Positions 25,268 through 33,575 of a stretch of 64,000 nt of DNA are shown here, piece by piece; within the stretch, counting starts at the first letter, position 1, and every line of letters begins with the position of its first letter. Origin of the DNA: Mangrovibacillus cuniculi. GTDB taxonomy: Bacteria > Bacillota > Bacilli > Bacillales > R1DC41. The notes beneath the pieces are model-generated. The model saw nothing but the letters and a program-made list of their open reading frames with translations. It searched no databases and was not told where the DNA came from. The DNA lies in NCBI RefSeq assembly GCF_015482585.1, contig NZ_CP049742.1:516501-580500 (forward strand), in the 5' to 3' direction. Position numbers and translations under genes: made by a program.

Positions 25268-27025
25268 TTGTTTAGTGTATTAGGGAAATTAACCTGGTTT
25301 TTTAAACAGCATTGGAAACGGTATGCGATAGCGGTTGCTCTTTTAATGGTAGTAAACATTTTTGAAGTATTACCACCTTATTTAGTTGGAGCAGCGATTG
25401 ATGATATTCAAATGAACACGTTAACGTGGGACGGATTAGTAAGATACCTAGTTTATTTAGCAGTGATTGCTGTGTTAACTTACTTGTCAACGTACATTTG
25501 GATGTATCAATTATTTGGAGGAGCATTTATTTTAGAGCGTCATATGCGCTCTACACTGATGAGTCATTTTTTACGTATGACACCTACGTTTTACGAAAAG
25601 AATCGTACAGGTGATTTAATGGCTCTTGCTACGAATGATTTAAAAGCTGTATCTGTAACAGCAGGATTTGGAATTTTAACGCTAGTAGACTCTACGTTGT
25701 TTATGATTACAATTCTAGCAACAATGAGTATTTTAATTAGTTGGAAATTGACGTTAGCGGCGATATTACCATTGCCAATTATGGCTGTATTGATGAAAAT
25801 ATACGGGGCAAAAATTCATACAAGGTTTATGGAAGCTCAAGATAAGTTTGGGGAACTGAACGATAGAGTTTTAGAATCTGTAGCTGGCGTTCGGGTTATT
25901 CGTGCTTACGTGCAAGAGAGAGCAGATGAGAAAAAGTTTAAAGATATGACGGAAGAAGTTTTTCAAAAGAACATTTCTGTTGCAAAGATAGATGCACTAT
26001 TTGACCCCACGATTAAAGTGGTAGTTGGGCTTAGTTTTATCATTGGACTGGGGTATGGATCATATTTAGTCTTTAATAACCAATTAACGCTTGGAGCATT
26101 AGTATCCTTTAACGTTTACCTTGGCATGTTGATTTGGCCAATGTTTGCAATTGGAGAACTAATTAATATTATGCAACGCGGAAATGCTTCTTTAGACCGT
26201 GTACAAACGAACTTGGCGTACGAAGAAGACGTGAAGGATCCTGCAGAGCCGAAAGAAACGAAAGAACTAGGTGCTATCACATTTGATTCGACAACTTTCC
26301 AATATCCTACCTCTAATGTGAAAAATTTAGAGGACGTATTCGTTAGTATTCAAGCCGGTCAAACGCTCGGCATTGTTGGAAAAACAGGAAGTGGAAAAAC
26401 GACTTTCTTAAAACAACTTCTTAGAGAGTATCCAAACGGCGAAGGTACAATATCTATCTCAGACGTTGATATCACCCTGCAAACGAAAGATCACGTGCGC
26501 TCTAAGATTGGTTATGTTCCCCAGGATCATGTGTTATTCTCTCGTTCGGTAAGAGAGAACATTTTGTTTGGGTATGAGAATGCTACTGAAAATGAATTAG
26601 AGCATGCGATTAAATTAGCAGCTTTTGATAAAGATTTAACCTTCTTACCAGATGGACTAGAAACATTAGTAGGAGAAAAAGGTGTGGCACTATCTGGAGG
26701 GCAAAAGCAACGTATTTCCATTGCTCGTGCAATGGTTTTAAATCCAGATATTTTAATTCTCGATGATTCTCTTTCAGCGGTGGATGCAAAAACAGAAACA
26801 CGTATTATTGAAAATATCCAGGGTGAGCGTAGCGGTAAAACAACATTAATCACAACACATAGATTATCAGCAGTAGAGCACGCTGATCAAATTATTGTAC
26901 TAGATCAAGGAAAAGTTATTCAAAAAGGAACACACGAAGAACTAATTGCTCAACTAGGGTGGTATCAAGAGCAATTCGTTCGTCAACAAATTGAAAGAAA
27001 TGTAGAAGAGGGGGTGCAGGTATGA
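25268..27025 (+). CDS. bmrC: heterodimeric multidrug ABC exporter subunit BmrC (YheI)
   Basis: A 585-residue ABC half-transporter, identical in length to B. subtilis BmrC and starting with the same MFSVL. Six membrane helices (residues about 15-290) precede a nucleotide-binding domain with Walker A GKTGSGKTTF, signature LSGGQKQR and Walker B LILDDSLSAVD. The residue after Walker B is aspartate rather than the catalytic glutamate, the mark of the degenerate site in heterodimeric exporters. Start is TTG at 25268 with GAGGAGGA at 8-nt spacing. Its last codons overlap bmrD by 4 bp. Expression is probably limited by the leader attenuator. Confidence 0.95.
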   Translation: MFSVLGKLTWFFKQHWKRYAIAVALLMVVNIFEVLPPYLVGAAIDDIQMNTLTWDGLVRYLVYLAVIAVLTYLSTYIWMYQLFGGAFILERHMRSTLMSHFLRMTPTFYEKNRTGDLMALATNDLKAVSVTAGFGILTLVDSTLFMITILATMSILISWKLTLAAILPLPIMAVLMKIYGAKIHTRFMEAQDKFGELNDRVLESVAGVRVIRAYVQERADEKKFKDMTEEVFQKNISVAKIDALFDPTIKVVVGLSFIIGLGYGSYLVFNNQLTLGALVSFNVYLGMLIWPMFAIGELINIMQRGNASLDRVQTNLAYEEDVKDPAEPKETKELGAITFDSTTFQYPTSNVKNLEDVFVSIQAGQTLGIVGKTGSGKTTFLKQLLREYPNGEGTISISDVDITLQTKDHVRSKIGYVPQDHVLFSRSVRENILFGYENATENELEHAIKLAAFDKDLTFLPDGLETLVGEKGVALSGGQKQRISIARAMVLNPDILILDDSLSAVDAKTETRIIENIQGERSGKTTLITTHRLSAVEHADQIIVLDQGKVIQKGTHEELIAQLGWYQEQFVRQQIERNVEEGVQV

Positions 27026-29034
27026 GTGTTGGACGTAGATTAACACAATATGCCTTGCACATGAAAGGGATGATTGTGTTCGCCTTATTCATGCTTACCA
27101 TAGCGGTAGCAGCGGAATTAGGAGGACCATACATTGCTAAAATCGTCATTGACGATCATGTATTAGGAATAGAATCTAACTGGTACCAGGTAAATGAAAA
27201 AGCAACAGATACTGTTGAATTTAATGGCAACTATTATGTTAGAGAGAAATATGCATCAGGAGTTCAAAAAGCTGGTGCAGAGGTAAGTGTGGTTCAAGTT
27301 GAAAGAGACTTTATCTTTGTTAACGAGCCAGTACCACTAACAGGTGGTCGTTCCTTTGAGAATGGGGTATTAACAATCTCTGAAAACGATAGGGTAGAAA
27401 ACTTTTCAGCACAGAAAATTCCTGCAACAGAGTTATTTGGATTTTTCCAGCCAGAAGTAAAAAGAATTGCAGGATGGCTTAGTTTTTATCTTGGATTATT
27501 AATTTTCGCTGCATTTTTCCAGTATGGTCAGAGATATTATTTACAAAAAGCAGCAAACCGAATTATTCAAAAAATGCGTAACGATGTGTTCCAGCACATT
27601 TCTCGTTTACCAATTAAGTACTTTGATAATTTGCCAGCGGGAAAAGTAGTTGCACGAATTACGAATGATACAGAAGCTATTCGTGATCTATATGTAACCG
27701 TCCTTTCTACGTTTTTTGCAAGTGCAATCAACATGATAGGTATCTATATCGCTCTATTTATTTTAGACGTTCAACTGGCATCGATTGTTTTAATTTTGAT
27801 TCCAATTTTAGTGGTTTGGATCTGGTTTTATAGAAAGTACGCTTCAAAATATAACCGTGTCATCCGTTCTAAAAACAGTGAAATCAATGCGATGGTAAAT
27901 GAATCAATAAACGGTATGACCATTATTCAAGCGTTTAGAAGAGAGAAGAAAACGAACGAAGAGTTTGAAGAATTAAATAAGACTCATTTTGAATATCAAA
28001 ATAAGCTCTTGAATTTAAATTCTTTGTTATCTCATAACATGGTTAATATCCTACGAACTGCAGCACTATTTGCTCTTGTATGGTATTTTGGGGCAGGCTC
28101 CTTACAAATTCAATCGTTCGTAACATTAGGTGTTTTATATGCATTTGTTGAGTATTTATCTCGTCTTTTTCATCCTGTCAGTGGAATTGTTAACCAGCTT
28201 GCTAACCTAGAGCAAGCGTTAGTAGCTGGAGAACGTGTCTTCAAGCTTATGGATGAAGATGGGGTGGATGTAGAAGATCAAAAGATGCAACGATACGAGG
28301 GAAATGTAGCGTTTAAGGATGTATCTTTTGCTTATAAGGGTGATGATTATGTTCTTAAGAACATCTCATTTGAAGCCAAAAAAGGGGAAACAGTAGCACT
28401 TGTAGGTCATACGGGTTCAGGGAAAAGTTCAATTATGAATCTCTTGTTCCGTTTTTATGACAGTTCTAAAGGGGAAATAGTTATTGATGGAAAGAACATT
28501 CAAGACATTCCATTACAAACACTACGAGATCATATGGGGATTGTATTACAAGATCCGTATTTATTTACTGGAACTATTGCGTCGAATGTTAGTCTCGATG
28601 ACCCTCGAATTTCCAGGGAAATAGTCGAAAAAGCATTGAAAGATGTCGGAGCGGATCGAGTATTTACACATTTGGAAAACGGATATGACGAACCGGTTAT
28701 TGAGAAAGGTAGTACGCTTTCTTCTGGTCAACGACAGTTAATTTCCTTTGCCCGAGCACTTGCTTTTAATCCAGCAATACTGATACTTGATGAAGCGACA
28801 TCTAGTATTGATACGGAAACGGAGTCAATTATACAAGAAGCGATGGAAGTGTTGAAAAAAGGACGAACAACATTTATGATCGCTCACCGTTTATCGACCA
28901 TAAAAAATGCAGATCAAATCCTCGTTCTTGATCGAGGAGAAATAGTTGAAAAAGGATCACATGATGAATTGATGGAGAAAAAAGGAAAGTATTATCAAAT
29001 GTACGAGTTACAGAAAGGTAATATTGCTAGCTAA
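27022..29034 (+). CDS. bmrD: heterodimeric multidrug ABC exporter subunit BmrD (YheH)
   Basis: A 670-residue ABC half-transporter. Between membrane helices 1 and 2 there is an extra extracellular segment of about 95 residues (about 48-145), a known trait of BmrD. The NBD has Walker A GHTGSGKSS, signature LSSGQRQL, and a canonical Walker B LILDEATSSID with the catalytic glutamate. It would provide the active ATP site of the heterodimer with BmrC. The ATG overlaps the bmrC stop region (4 bp), and a bidirectional terminator follows. Confidence 0.95.
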   Translation: MSVGRRLTQYALHMKGMIVFALFMLTIAVAAELGGPYIAKIVIDDHVLGIESNWYQVNEKATDTVEFNGNYYVREKYASGVQKAGAEVSVVQVERDFIFVNEPVPLTGGRSFENGVLTISENDRVENFSAQKIPATELFGFFQPEVKRIAGWLSFYLGLLIFAAFFQYGQRYYLQKAANRIIQKMRNDVFQHISRLPIKYFDNLPAGKVVARITNDTEAIRDLYVTVLSTFFASAINMIGIYIALFILDVQLASIVLILIPILVVWIWFYRKYASKYNRVIRSKNSEINAMVNESINGMTIIQAFRREKKTNEEFEELNKTHFEYQNKLLNLNSLLSHNMVNILRTAALFALVWYFGAGSLQIQSFVTLGVLYAFVEYLSRLFHPVSGIVNQLANLEQALVAGERVFKLMDEDGVDVEDQKMQRYEGNVAFKDVSFAYKGDDYVLKNISFEAKKGETVALVGHTGSGKSSIMNLLFRFYDSSKGEIVIDGKNIQDIPLQTLRDHMGIVLQDPYLFTGTIASNVSLDDPRISREIVEKALKDVGADRVFTHLENGYDEPVIEKGSTLSSGQRQLISFARALAFNPAILILDEATSSIDTETESIIQEAMEVLKKGRTTFMIAHRLSTIKNADQILVLDRGEIVEKGSHDELMEKKGKYYQMYELQKGNIAS

Positions 29035-29040
29035 TTCAAG

Positions 29041-29084
29041 AAAAAAGAGTAGGATCTCTAATACGAGATGCCTACTCTTTTTTT
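29041..29084. terminator. bidirectional terminator between bmrD and the oxidoreductase
   Basis: AAAAAAGAGTAGG pairs with CCTACTCTTTTTTT, with an inner CTC/GAG stem. A and T tracts flank both sides, suiting the convergent genes. Confidence 0.88.
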
Positions 29085-29669
29085 GGAATGCAATTGTTTT
29101 TTAAACACTTCACAAACAAAATTGGCTGTATCAGCTGTGGAAATCAATTTTCCATCTAGGGGAAGAAAGTTTTCTTCTACACGGTATGTTCCTTTTTCTT
29201 CTCCATCTGGTAAATAGGTAGGACAAACAATTGTCCAGTCTAAATTTGACAAAAGGAGTGCTTGCCAGGCTTTTTCATGTTCGAGGGATGCTCTAGTTAA
29301 TCCTCTTTTGGATTCGTCTGTTTGAAAGCGCAACTTGCGAGGCTCTTCGCGTGATTGTAAGATCCCAGCTGTTCCAATCGTAATGATGCGTTGAAGGTGA
29401 GCGTGCTTCATTGCACGTATTAGCTTTGGTGTCACATCACTTAGGACATCTGATTTATCTGTGCTTAAACAGGAAATAACTGCATCAGCATCTTGAAGTG
29501 TTTCCACAATTTTTTCGTAGTTCCTAGCGTCACCTACAATGGTTTTAGCTGGAGAATGTAATCTCGATGGATCCCGAACTAACGCTGTAACTTCGACATT
29601 TGCATCTCCTAGTTTTTGATGTACTAATTGACCTACTCTACCTGTCGCTCCGAATAAAGCAACTTTCAT
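29058..29669 (-). CDS. NAD(P)-binding oxidoreductase, atypical SDR
   Basis: A 203-residue Rossmann-fold protein of the NAD(P)H-binding (NmrA/YwnB-like) group. The dinucleotide motif is MKVALFGATGRVGQLV (GxxGxxG) and further family segments are ADAVISCLS, RIITIGTAGI and WTIVCPTYL. It lacks a classic YxxxK pair, so it may bind NAD(P) as a sensor or reduce an unknown substrate. The frame extends to 29687, but the ATG at 29669 has AGGAGGAATTAAC and is chosen. Confidence 0.82.
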   Translation of the reverse strand: MKVALFGATGRVGQLVHQKLGDANVEVTALVRDPSRLHSPAKTIVGDARNYEKIVETLQDADAVISCLSTDKSDVLSDVTPKLIRAMKHAHLQRIITIGTAGILQSREEPRKLRFQTDESKRGLTRASLEHEKAWQALLLSNLDWTIVCPTYLPDGEEKGTYRVEENFLPLDGKLISTADTANFVCEVFKKQLHSKKRVGISY

Positions 29670-29760
29670 GTTAATTCCTCCTGTCATTATTTACACTTTA
29701 CCCTAAATTACTACACATATCACATTTCATTGCAGGAAAAGATAATTTTGAGCAAATGCA

Positions 29761-29789
29761 TTGACTTTATGAGTCTTACGTCATATGAT
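29761..29789 (+). promoter_or_regulatory. sigma-A promoter of the cystine transporter operon
   Basis: TTGACT (29761-29766), 17 bp, TATGAT (29784-29789): a near-consensus promoter 46 bp before the first gene. No T-box or S-box could be seen in the short leader. Confidence 0.7.
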
Positions 29790-29835
29790 TTGGAACGTAC
29801 TTAATAATTCCGATAAGATTAATGGGGGTTTAAAC

Positions 29836-30660
29836 ATGAAAAAGAAATTACTATCTGGGTTAATGATTGGATTTGCAAGCTTAGCGTTAGTTGCTTGTGG
29901 AACATCTAATTCATCTGGCTCTAGTTCTTCAACGAATGATCAAGAAACAAATGCAGAGGGTACTCTATACGATAAAGTGATGGAAGAGGGAGAATTACTA
30001 GTTGGTACTGAGGGCACATATCCTCCTTTTACTTTCCACGATGAAACTGGTAAGCTAACTGGTTTTGACGTAGAAATTGCGGAAGAAGTTGCAAAGCGTT
30101 TAGGTGTAGAGGCTAAGTTCATGGAGACACAATGGGACGCTATGTTTGCAGGGCTTGATGCGGAGCGTTTTGATATGATTGCAAATCAAGTTGGAATTCG
30201 TCCTGACCGTGAGGAGAAGTATTTATTCTCTGAACCGTATATTTCTTCCGCAGCTGTACTAGTAACAGGTGCTGATTCAGATGTCGCTGCTTTTGAGGAC
30301 ATAAAAGGTTTAAATGCAGCACAGTCATTAACTTCAAATTACCGTGATATAGCAGAAGAATATGGTGCTGAAATTATTGGAGTAGAAGGGTTAGCTCAAG
30401 CAATTGAATTATTAGCAGCTGGTCGTGTAGATGTAACAATTAATGACAAATTATCTATTTTAGATTATCAACAAAAACAGCCAAACGCACCAATCAAGAT
30501 TGCTGCTGAGGCAGAAGATGCATCTTCAAGCGGTCTAATGTTCCGTAAAGGTAGCGAAGAGTTAGTGGAAGCAGTAGATAAGGCGTTAGCAGAAATGAAA
30601 GAAGATGGAACTTATGAAGAAATTTCTGTGAAATGGTTCGGAGAAGATGTTTCTAAATAG
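29836..30660 (+). CDS. tcyA: amino acid (probably cystine) ABC transporter binding lipoprotein
   Basis: A 274-residue lipoprotein with lipobox LVACG and a Ser/Asn-rich linker. The solute-binding domain starts [33 protein letters not shown], typical of family 3 polar amino acid binders. Wording through [26 protein letters not shown] is close to what I know of cystine binders TcyA/TcyK. The ATG at 29836 follows GGGGG; an upstream frame start at 29785 is rejected. First gene of an ABC operon. The cystine assignment is moderate; glutamine or histidine are alternatives. Confidence 0.85.
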   Translation: MKKKLLSGLMIGFASLALVACGTSNSSGSSSSTNDQETNAEGTLYDKVMEEGELLVGTEGTYPPFTFHDETGKLTGFDVEIAEEVAKRLGVEAKFMETQWDAMFAGLDAERFDMIANQVGIRPDREEKYLFSEPYISSAAVLVTGADSDVAAFEDIKGLNAAQSLTSNYRDIAEEYGAEIIGVEGLAQAIELLAAGRVDVTINDKLSILDYQQKQPNAPIKIAAEAEDASSSGLMFRKGSEELVEAVDKALAEMKEDGTYEEISVKWFGEDVSK

Positions 30661-31339
30661 TATTTTAGCGGATCCACAAGCAACAATTGATTTAGTATTG
30701 AGATCGCTCCCTCCTATGATTGAGGGGGCGATTACGCATTCTATTCCACTAACATTAATCTCGTTTGCACTTGGATTAACAATTGCCTTACTTACTGCGT
30801 TGGCAAGGTTATCTAGAATTACTTTATTTAGAGCTATTGCAAGGGTGTACGTTTCAGCAATTCGTGGAACTCCATTACTTGTTCAATTATTTATTATCTT
30901 TTATGGTCTACCTAATTTAGGGTTAAGAATTGATCCTTTCCCATCCGCAATTATTGCCTTTTCTTTAAACGTGGGTGCCTATGCTTCCGAGGTTGTACGT
31001 GCATCTATTCTGTCCATTCCTAAAGAACAATGGGAAGCAGGATATTCTATTGGTATGACATATGGTCAAACGTTAAAGAGAATTATCATCCCTCAAGCGG
31101 CACGTGTGTCTTTACCCCCGCTTTCTAATACTTTTATTAGCTTAGTGAAGGATACGTCTTTAGCATCATTAATCTTAGTTACAGAAATGTTCAGAAGAGC
31201 ACAAGAAATTGCAGCAACGACGTATGAATTTTTATTGCTGTATATGACTGCAGCAGCATTGTACTGGATTATTTGCTTTATCCTTTCTATTTTCCAAGGT
31301 ATGTTAGAGAAACGATTAGATCGTCATGTAGCGAAATAG
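30647..31339 (+). CDS. tcyB: amino acid (probably cystine) ABC transporter permease
   Basis: A 230-residue HisM/GlnP-type permease with about five helices. The contact loop is [29 protein letters not shown]. It overlaps the binding-protein gene by 14 bp and is followed after 12 bp by the ATPase gene, so the importer is encoded as one unit. Length agrees with TcyB. Confidence 0.87.
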   Translation: MFLNSILADPQATIDLVLRSLPPMIEGAITHSIPLTLISFALGLTIALLTALARLSRITLFRAIARVYVSAIRGTPLLVQLFIIFYGLPNLGLRIDPFPSAIIAFSLNVGAYASEVVRASILSIPKEQWEAGYSIGMTYGQTLKRIIIPQAARVSLPPLSNTFISLVKDTSLASLILVTEMFRRAQEIAATTYEFLLLYMTAAALYWIICFILSIFQGMLEKRLDRHVAK

Positions 31340-31351
31340 GAGGTGAGTTTC

Positions 31352-32092
31352 ATGCTTAACATTAATAAATTAGAGAAACGATTTGATGATATAGAAGTGT
31401 TAAAAGGTTTAGACCTTGTGGTTAAAGAAGGAGATGTAACAGTTCTTATTGGACCGTCTGGTTCCGGAAAGACTACATTTTTACGTTGTATTAATGCGTT
31501 GGAGGAGCCTAATGCTGGAACAGTTGAAATAGATTCCTTAGAGGTTAATTACAATCGTTCGTATAAGCAATCGGATGTACGATTACTTCGCCAAAAGACG
31601 GGCATGGTTTTCCAAACGTATAATCTGTTCCCACATAAAACGGCTCTTCAAAACGTAATGGAGGGACCAGTTCAGGTTCAAAAAAGAAATAAAGCGGAAG
31701 TGGAGAGAGAAGCAAAGAGTTTATTAGAAAAAGTAGGTCTTGGAGATAAGCTAGATGCTTATCCATTCCAGCTTTCTGGTGGTCAACAGCAACGTGTAGG
31801 AATTGCACGAGCATTAGCGATGAAGCCTAAACTAATGCTTTTTGATGAACCGACTTCCGCTTTAGATCCAGAGTTAGTTGGGGAAGTGTTAAAAGTGATG
31901 AAAGACTTAGCTAACGAAGGTATGACTATGGTTGTAGTCACTCACGAAATGAGATTCGCAAAGGAAGTTGCGAATACCGTAGTATTTATGGATGGAGGCC
32001 ATATTGTTGAGCAAGGGCCACCGGAGCAAATTTTTGAAATGCCAAGAGAAGAAAGAACGAGAAGATTCTTACAATTAATATCACATTCATGA
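31352..32092 (+). CDS. tcyC: amino acid (probably cystine) ABC transporter ATP-binding protein
   Basis: A 246-residue ABC ATPase with Walker [11 protein letters not shown]-loop [11 protein letters not shown], signature LSGGQQQR, Walker [15 protein letters not shown] and H-loop [10 protein letters not shown], the polar amino acid type. A GTG at 31343 is in frame, but the ATG at 31352 lies 8 nt after AGGAGG and is chosen. It completes the three-gene importer. Confidence 0.88.
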   Translation: MLNINKLEKRFDDIEVLKGLDLVVKEGDVTVLIGPSGSGKTTFLRCINALEEPNAGTVEIDSLEVNYNRSYKQSDVRLLRQKTGMVFQTYNLFPHKTALQNVMEGPVQVQKRNKAEVEREAKSLLEKVGLGDKLDAYPFQLSGGQQQRVGIARALAMKPKLMLFDEPTSALDPELVGEVLKVMKDLANEGMTMVVVTHEMRFAKEVANTVVFMDGGHIVEQGPPEQIFEMPREERTRRFLQLISHS

Positions 32093-32122
32093 ACTATCAC
32101 CTTTATAGGTGGTAGTTTTTTT
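32093..32122 (+). terminator. terminator of the cystine transporter operon
   Basis: Ten-base-pair stem ACTATCACCT with AGGTGGTAGT, loop TTAT, then TTTTTTT. Confidence 0.92.
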
Positions 32123-32154
32123 GATTTGAAGATGCTTAAACTCGTCTGGGTGGA

Positions 32155-32698
32155 CTGAATTGGCCGCTAGGAGAGAATAAGAGGTGTTTAAACTCATGAA
32201 GGAGAAGAAAAATTGCCGCTAGGAGAGAATAAGAGGCGTTTAAACTCATGAAGGAGAAGAAAAATTGCTGCTAGGAGAGAATAAGAGGCGTTTAAACTCA
32301 TCAAGGAGAAGAAAAATTGCTGCTAGGAGAGAATAAGAGGCGTTTAAACTCATGAAGGAGAAGAAAAATTGCTGCTAGGAGAGAATAAGAGGCGTTTAAC
32401 TCATGAAGGAGAAGAAAAATTGCTGCTAGGAGAGAATAAGAGGCGTTTAACTCATGAAGGAGAAGAAAAATTGCTGCTAGGAGAGAATAAGAAGCGTTTA
32501 AACTCATGAAGGAGAAGAGGAATTGTCGCTAGGAGAGAATAAGAGGCGTTTAAACTCATGAAGGAGAAAAAAAATTGCCGCTAGGAGAGAATAAGAGGCG
32601 TTTAAACTCATGAAGGAGAAAAGAAATTGTCGCTAGGAGAGAATAAGACGCGTTTAAACTTATGAAGGAGAAGAGGAATTGCCGCTAGGAGAGAATAA
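32155..32698. repeat. tandem array of about 11 units of 52 bp
   Basis: The motif CTAGGAGAGAATAAG recurs at 32167, 32219, 32271, 32323, 32375, 32426, 32477, 32529, 32581, 32633 and 32685. Eight steps are 52 bp and two are 51 bp; the two 51-bp steps lack one A in TTTAAAC. Each unit carries GCGTTTAAACTCATGAAGGAG. The array fills the gap between a plus-strand terminator and the minus-strand SASP terminator. A repetitive 68-residue frame on the minus strand exists only because three consecutive units keep reading phase. Confidence 0.92.
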
Positions 32699-32708
32699 AA
32701 TAGATAAA

Positions 32709-32730
32709 CCCCTAGGTCGAAACCTAGGGG
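32709..32730 (-). terminator. terminator of the SASP gene
   Basis: Nine-base-pair stem CCCCTAGGT/ACCTAGGGG with a 4-nt loop; on the minus strand it is followed by TTTATCTATTTT. Confidence 0.8.
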
Positions 32731-32743
32731 AATAGCCATACTA

Positions 32744-32956
32744 TTAGTATTGAGATTTACCGCCAAGTTGTTGTTCAGCCATTTGAACTAAACGCTTAGT
32801 GATTTCTCCACCTACTGAACCGTTAGCACGAGCTGTTGTATCTGGTCCAAGGTTTACTCCGAATTCGTTAGCGATTTCGTACTTCATTTGATCGATAGCT
32901 TGTTGTGCGCCAGGAGCTACTAAATCATTAGAGCTGTTACGTGTTTGGTTTGTCAT
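32744..32956 (-). CDS. alpha/beta-type small acid-soluble spore protein
   Basis: A 70-residue DNA-binding protein that saturates spore DNA and protects it from UV and chemicals. [30 protein letters not shown] and the C-terminal [18 protein letters not shown] are signature segments; the germination protease site lies in KYEIANEF. The ATG is preceded by TAAGGAGATG. A textbook sigma-G promoter is upstream, and the mRNA leader contains a tRNA-like cloverleaf. It is monocistronic. Confidence 0.96.
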   Translation of the reverse strand: MTNQTRNSSNDLVAPGAQQAIDQMKYEIANEFGVNLGPDTTARANGSVGGEITKRLVQMAEQQLGGKSQY

Positions 32957-32986
32957 GTTGATTCATCTCCTTAAGATCATGTAGTG

Positions 32987-33055
32987 TGGTTGGGCCAGTA
33001 GGGTTTGCACCTACAAGTCAACGTCTTTGACTACTACCTAGTGTAGCTTGGCCCA
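32987..33055 (-). ncRNA. tRNA-like cloverleaf with encoded ACCA end, in the SASP leader
   Basis: On the minus strand, from 33055 down: acceptor TGGGCCA, AG, D-type stem CTAC with a 5-nt loop and GTAG, T, anticodon-type stem AGTCA, 7-nt loop AAGACGT, TGACT, one base, T-type stem GTAGG, 7-nt loop TGCAAAC, CCTAC, acceptor TGGCCCA (32997-32991), then A and CCA (32990-32987). All 21 stem pairs are Watson-Crick. It is not a normal tRNA: U8, U33 and the D-loop GG are missing, and the D-loop and variable region are too short. The loop would present GAC. A pseudo-tRNA or tRNA mimic is the simplest reading. It lies between the sigma-G start and the SASP ribosome site. Confidence 0.65.
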
Positions 33056-33089
33056 GTAAAAGTTGATTGCTTGTTGCTGTTTGTACTCT

Positions 33090-33118
33090 TAGTATGGTTT
33101 GCTTTTGAACTCTTATAC
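33090..33118 (-). promoter_or_regulatory. sigma-G promoter of the SASP gene
   Basis: On the minus strand GTATA (33118-33114), 17 bp, CATACTA (33096-33090), matching the sigma-G consensus in both elements. Start of transcription is expected near 33083, giving a leader of about 125 nt. Confidence 0.85.
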
Positions 33119-33226
33119 TGTTACTTTTTGGAAATATTTTTTATTTTCATAAGAATCGTCCGTTACATAAATTATGATTTACCGTAAACGCTAATCTTAT
33201 ACAAAAAGGTTAGAGGAGTAGATGAA

Positions 33227-33442
33227 ATGATCTGTCATGTATGTAATGGGTTTAATCAAATTGATTTCTTTTGCGAAGAATGTGGAGGAAAGATGAATGA
33301 TATGGGGAAGCGAATGGATTATGAAGATAAGTATAGTGCGTATTTAACGGATTTATATGAGGATAACGTTTTAGAGTGTGAACATCTGTTGGTGTGTACA
33401 TCTTGTTTTAGAGATCGTGTAGTAGGGATTAGAGTGGAATAG
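33227..33442 (+). CDS. small protein with three Cys pairs (zinc-ribbon-like)
   Basis: A 71-residue hypothetical protein. CHVC (residues 3-6), CEEC (16-19) and CTSC (58-61, preceded by a CEHLLV segment) suggest zinc binding. The middle is acidic. The ATG at 33227 follows AGAGGAGTAGATGAA. It diverges from the SASP gene. A hairpin (GCCGCATCAT/ATGATGCGGC, 33454-33483) without a T run follows. No function can be assigned. Confidence 0.7.
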   Translation: MICHVCNGFNQIDFFCEECGGKMNDMGKRMDYEDKYSAYLTDLYEDNVLECEHLLVCTSCFRDRVVGIRVE

Positions 33443-33453
33443 AATAGAATAAA

Positions 33454-33568
33454 GCCGCATCATCGATAGAAGAATGATGCGGCTAAACGCGCGCCTTCCG
33501 CCTTTGTTACGTGAACAGTAACAACTCAGTGTTGACGACGTGATGTCGTCCGTTCTTAACTGAGTATC
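33454..33568 (+). repeat. structured element copy B with flanking repeat module
   Basis: Hairpin 1 GTTAC (33506-33510), loop GTGAACA, GTAAC (33518-33522). Outer stem ACTCAG (33524-33529) with CTGAGT (33560-33565). Hairpin 2 GACGAC (33534-33539), loop GTGAT, GTCGTC (33545-33550). Relative to copy A both outer and inner stems changed in a compensatory way. CTAAACGCGCGCCTT at 33483-33497 is the reverse complement of 60780-60794 next to copy D. Confidence 0.8.
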
Positions 33569-33575
33569 CTTAGTC

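Noticed and set aside
29790-29835. T-box or S-box controlling the cystine operon
   Set aside because: The leader from the promoter to the first gene is under 50 bases, too short for either.
32301-32507. Minus-strand frame with a hydrophobic repeat (LNASYSLLAAIFLLLHE)
   Set aside because: It follows three units of the 52-bp array that keep phase by chance and lacks a ribosome site and conserved start.
32155-32698. CRISPR array
   Set aside because: No variable spacers; it is a simple tandem repeat.
32987-33055. Functional tRNA-Val (anticodon GAC)
   Set aside because: U8, U33 and the D-loop GG are missing and two loops are too short, so I report it only as tRNA-like.
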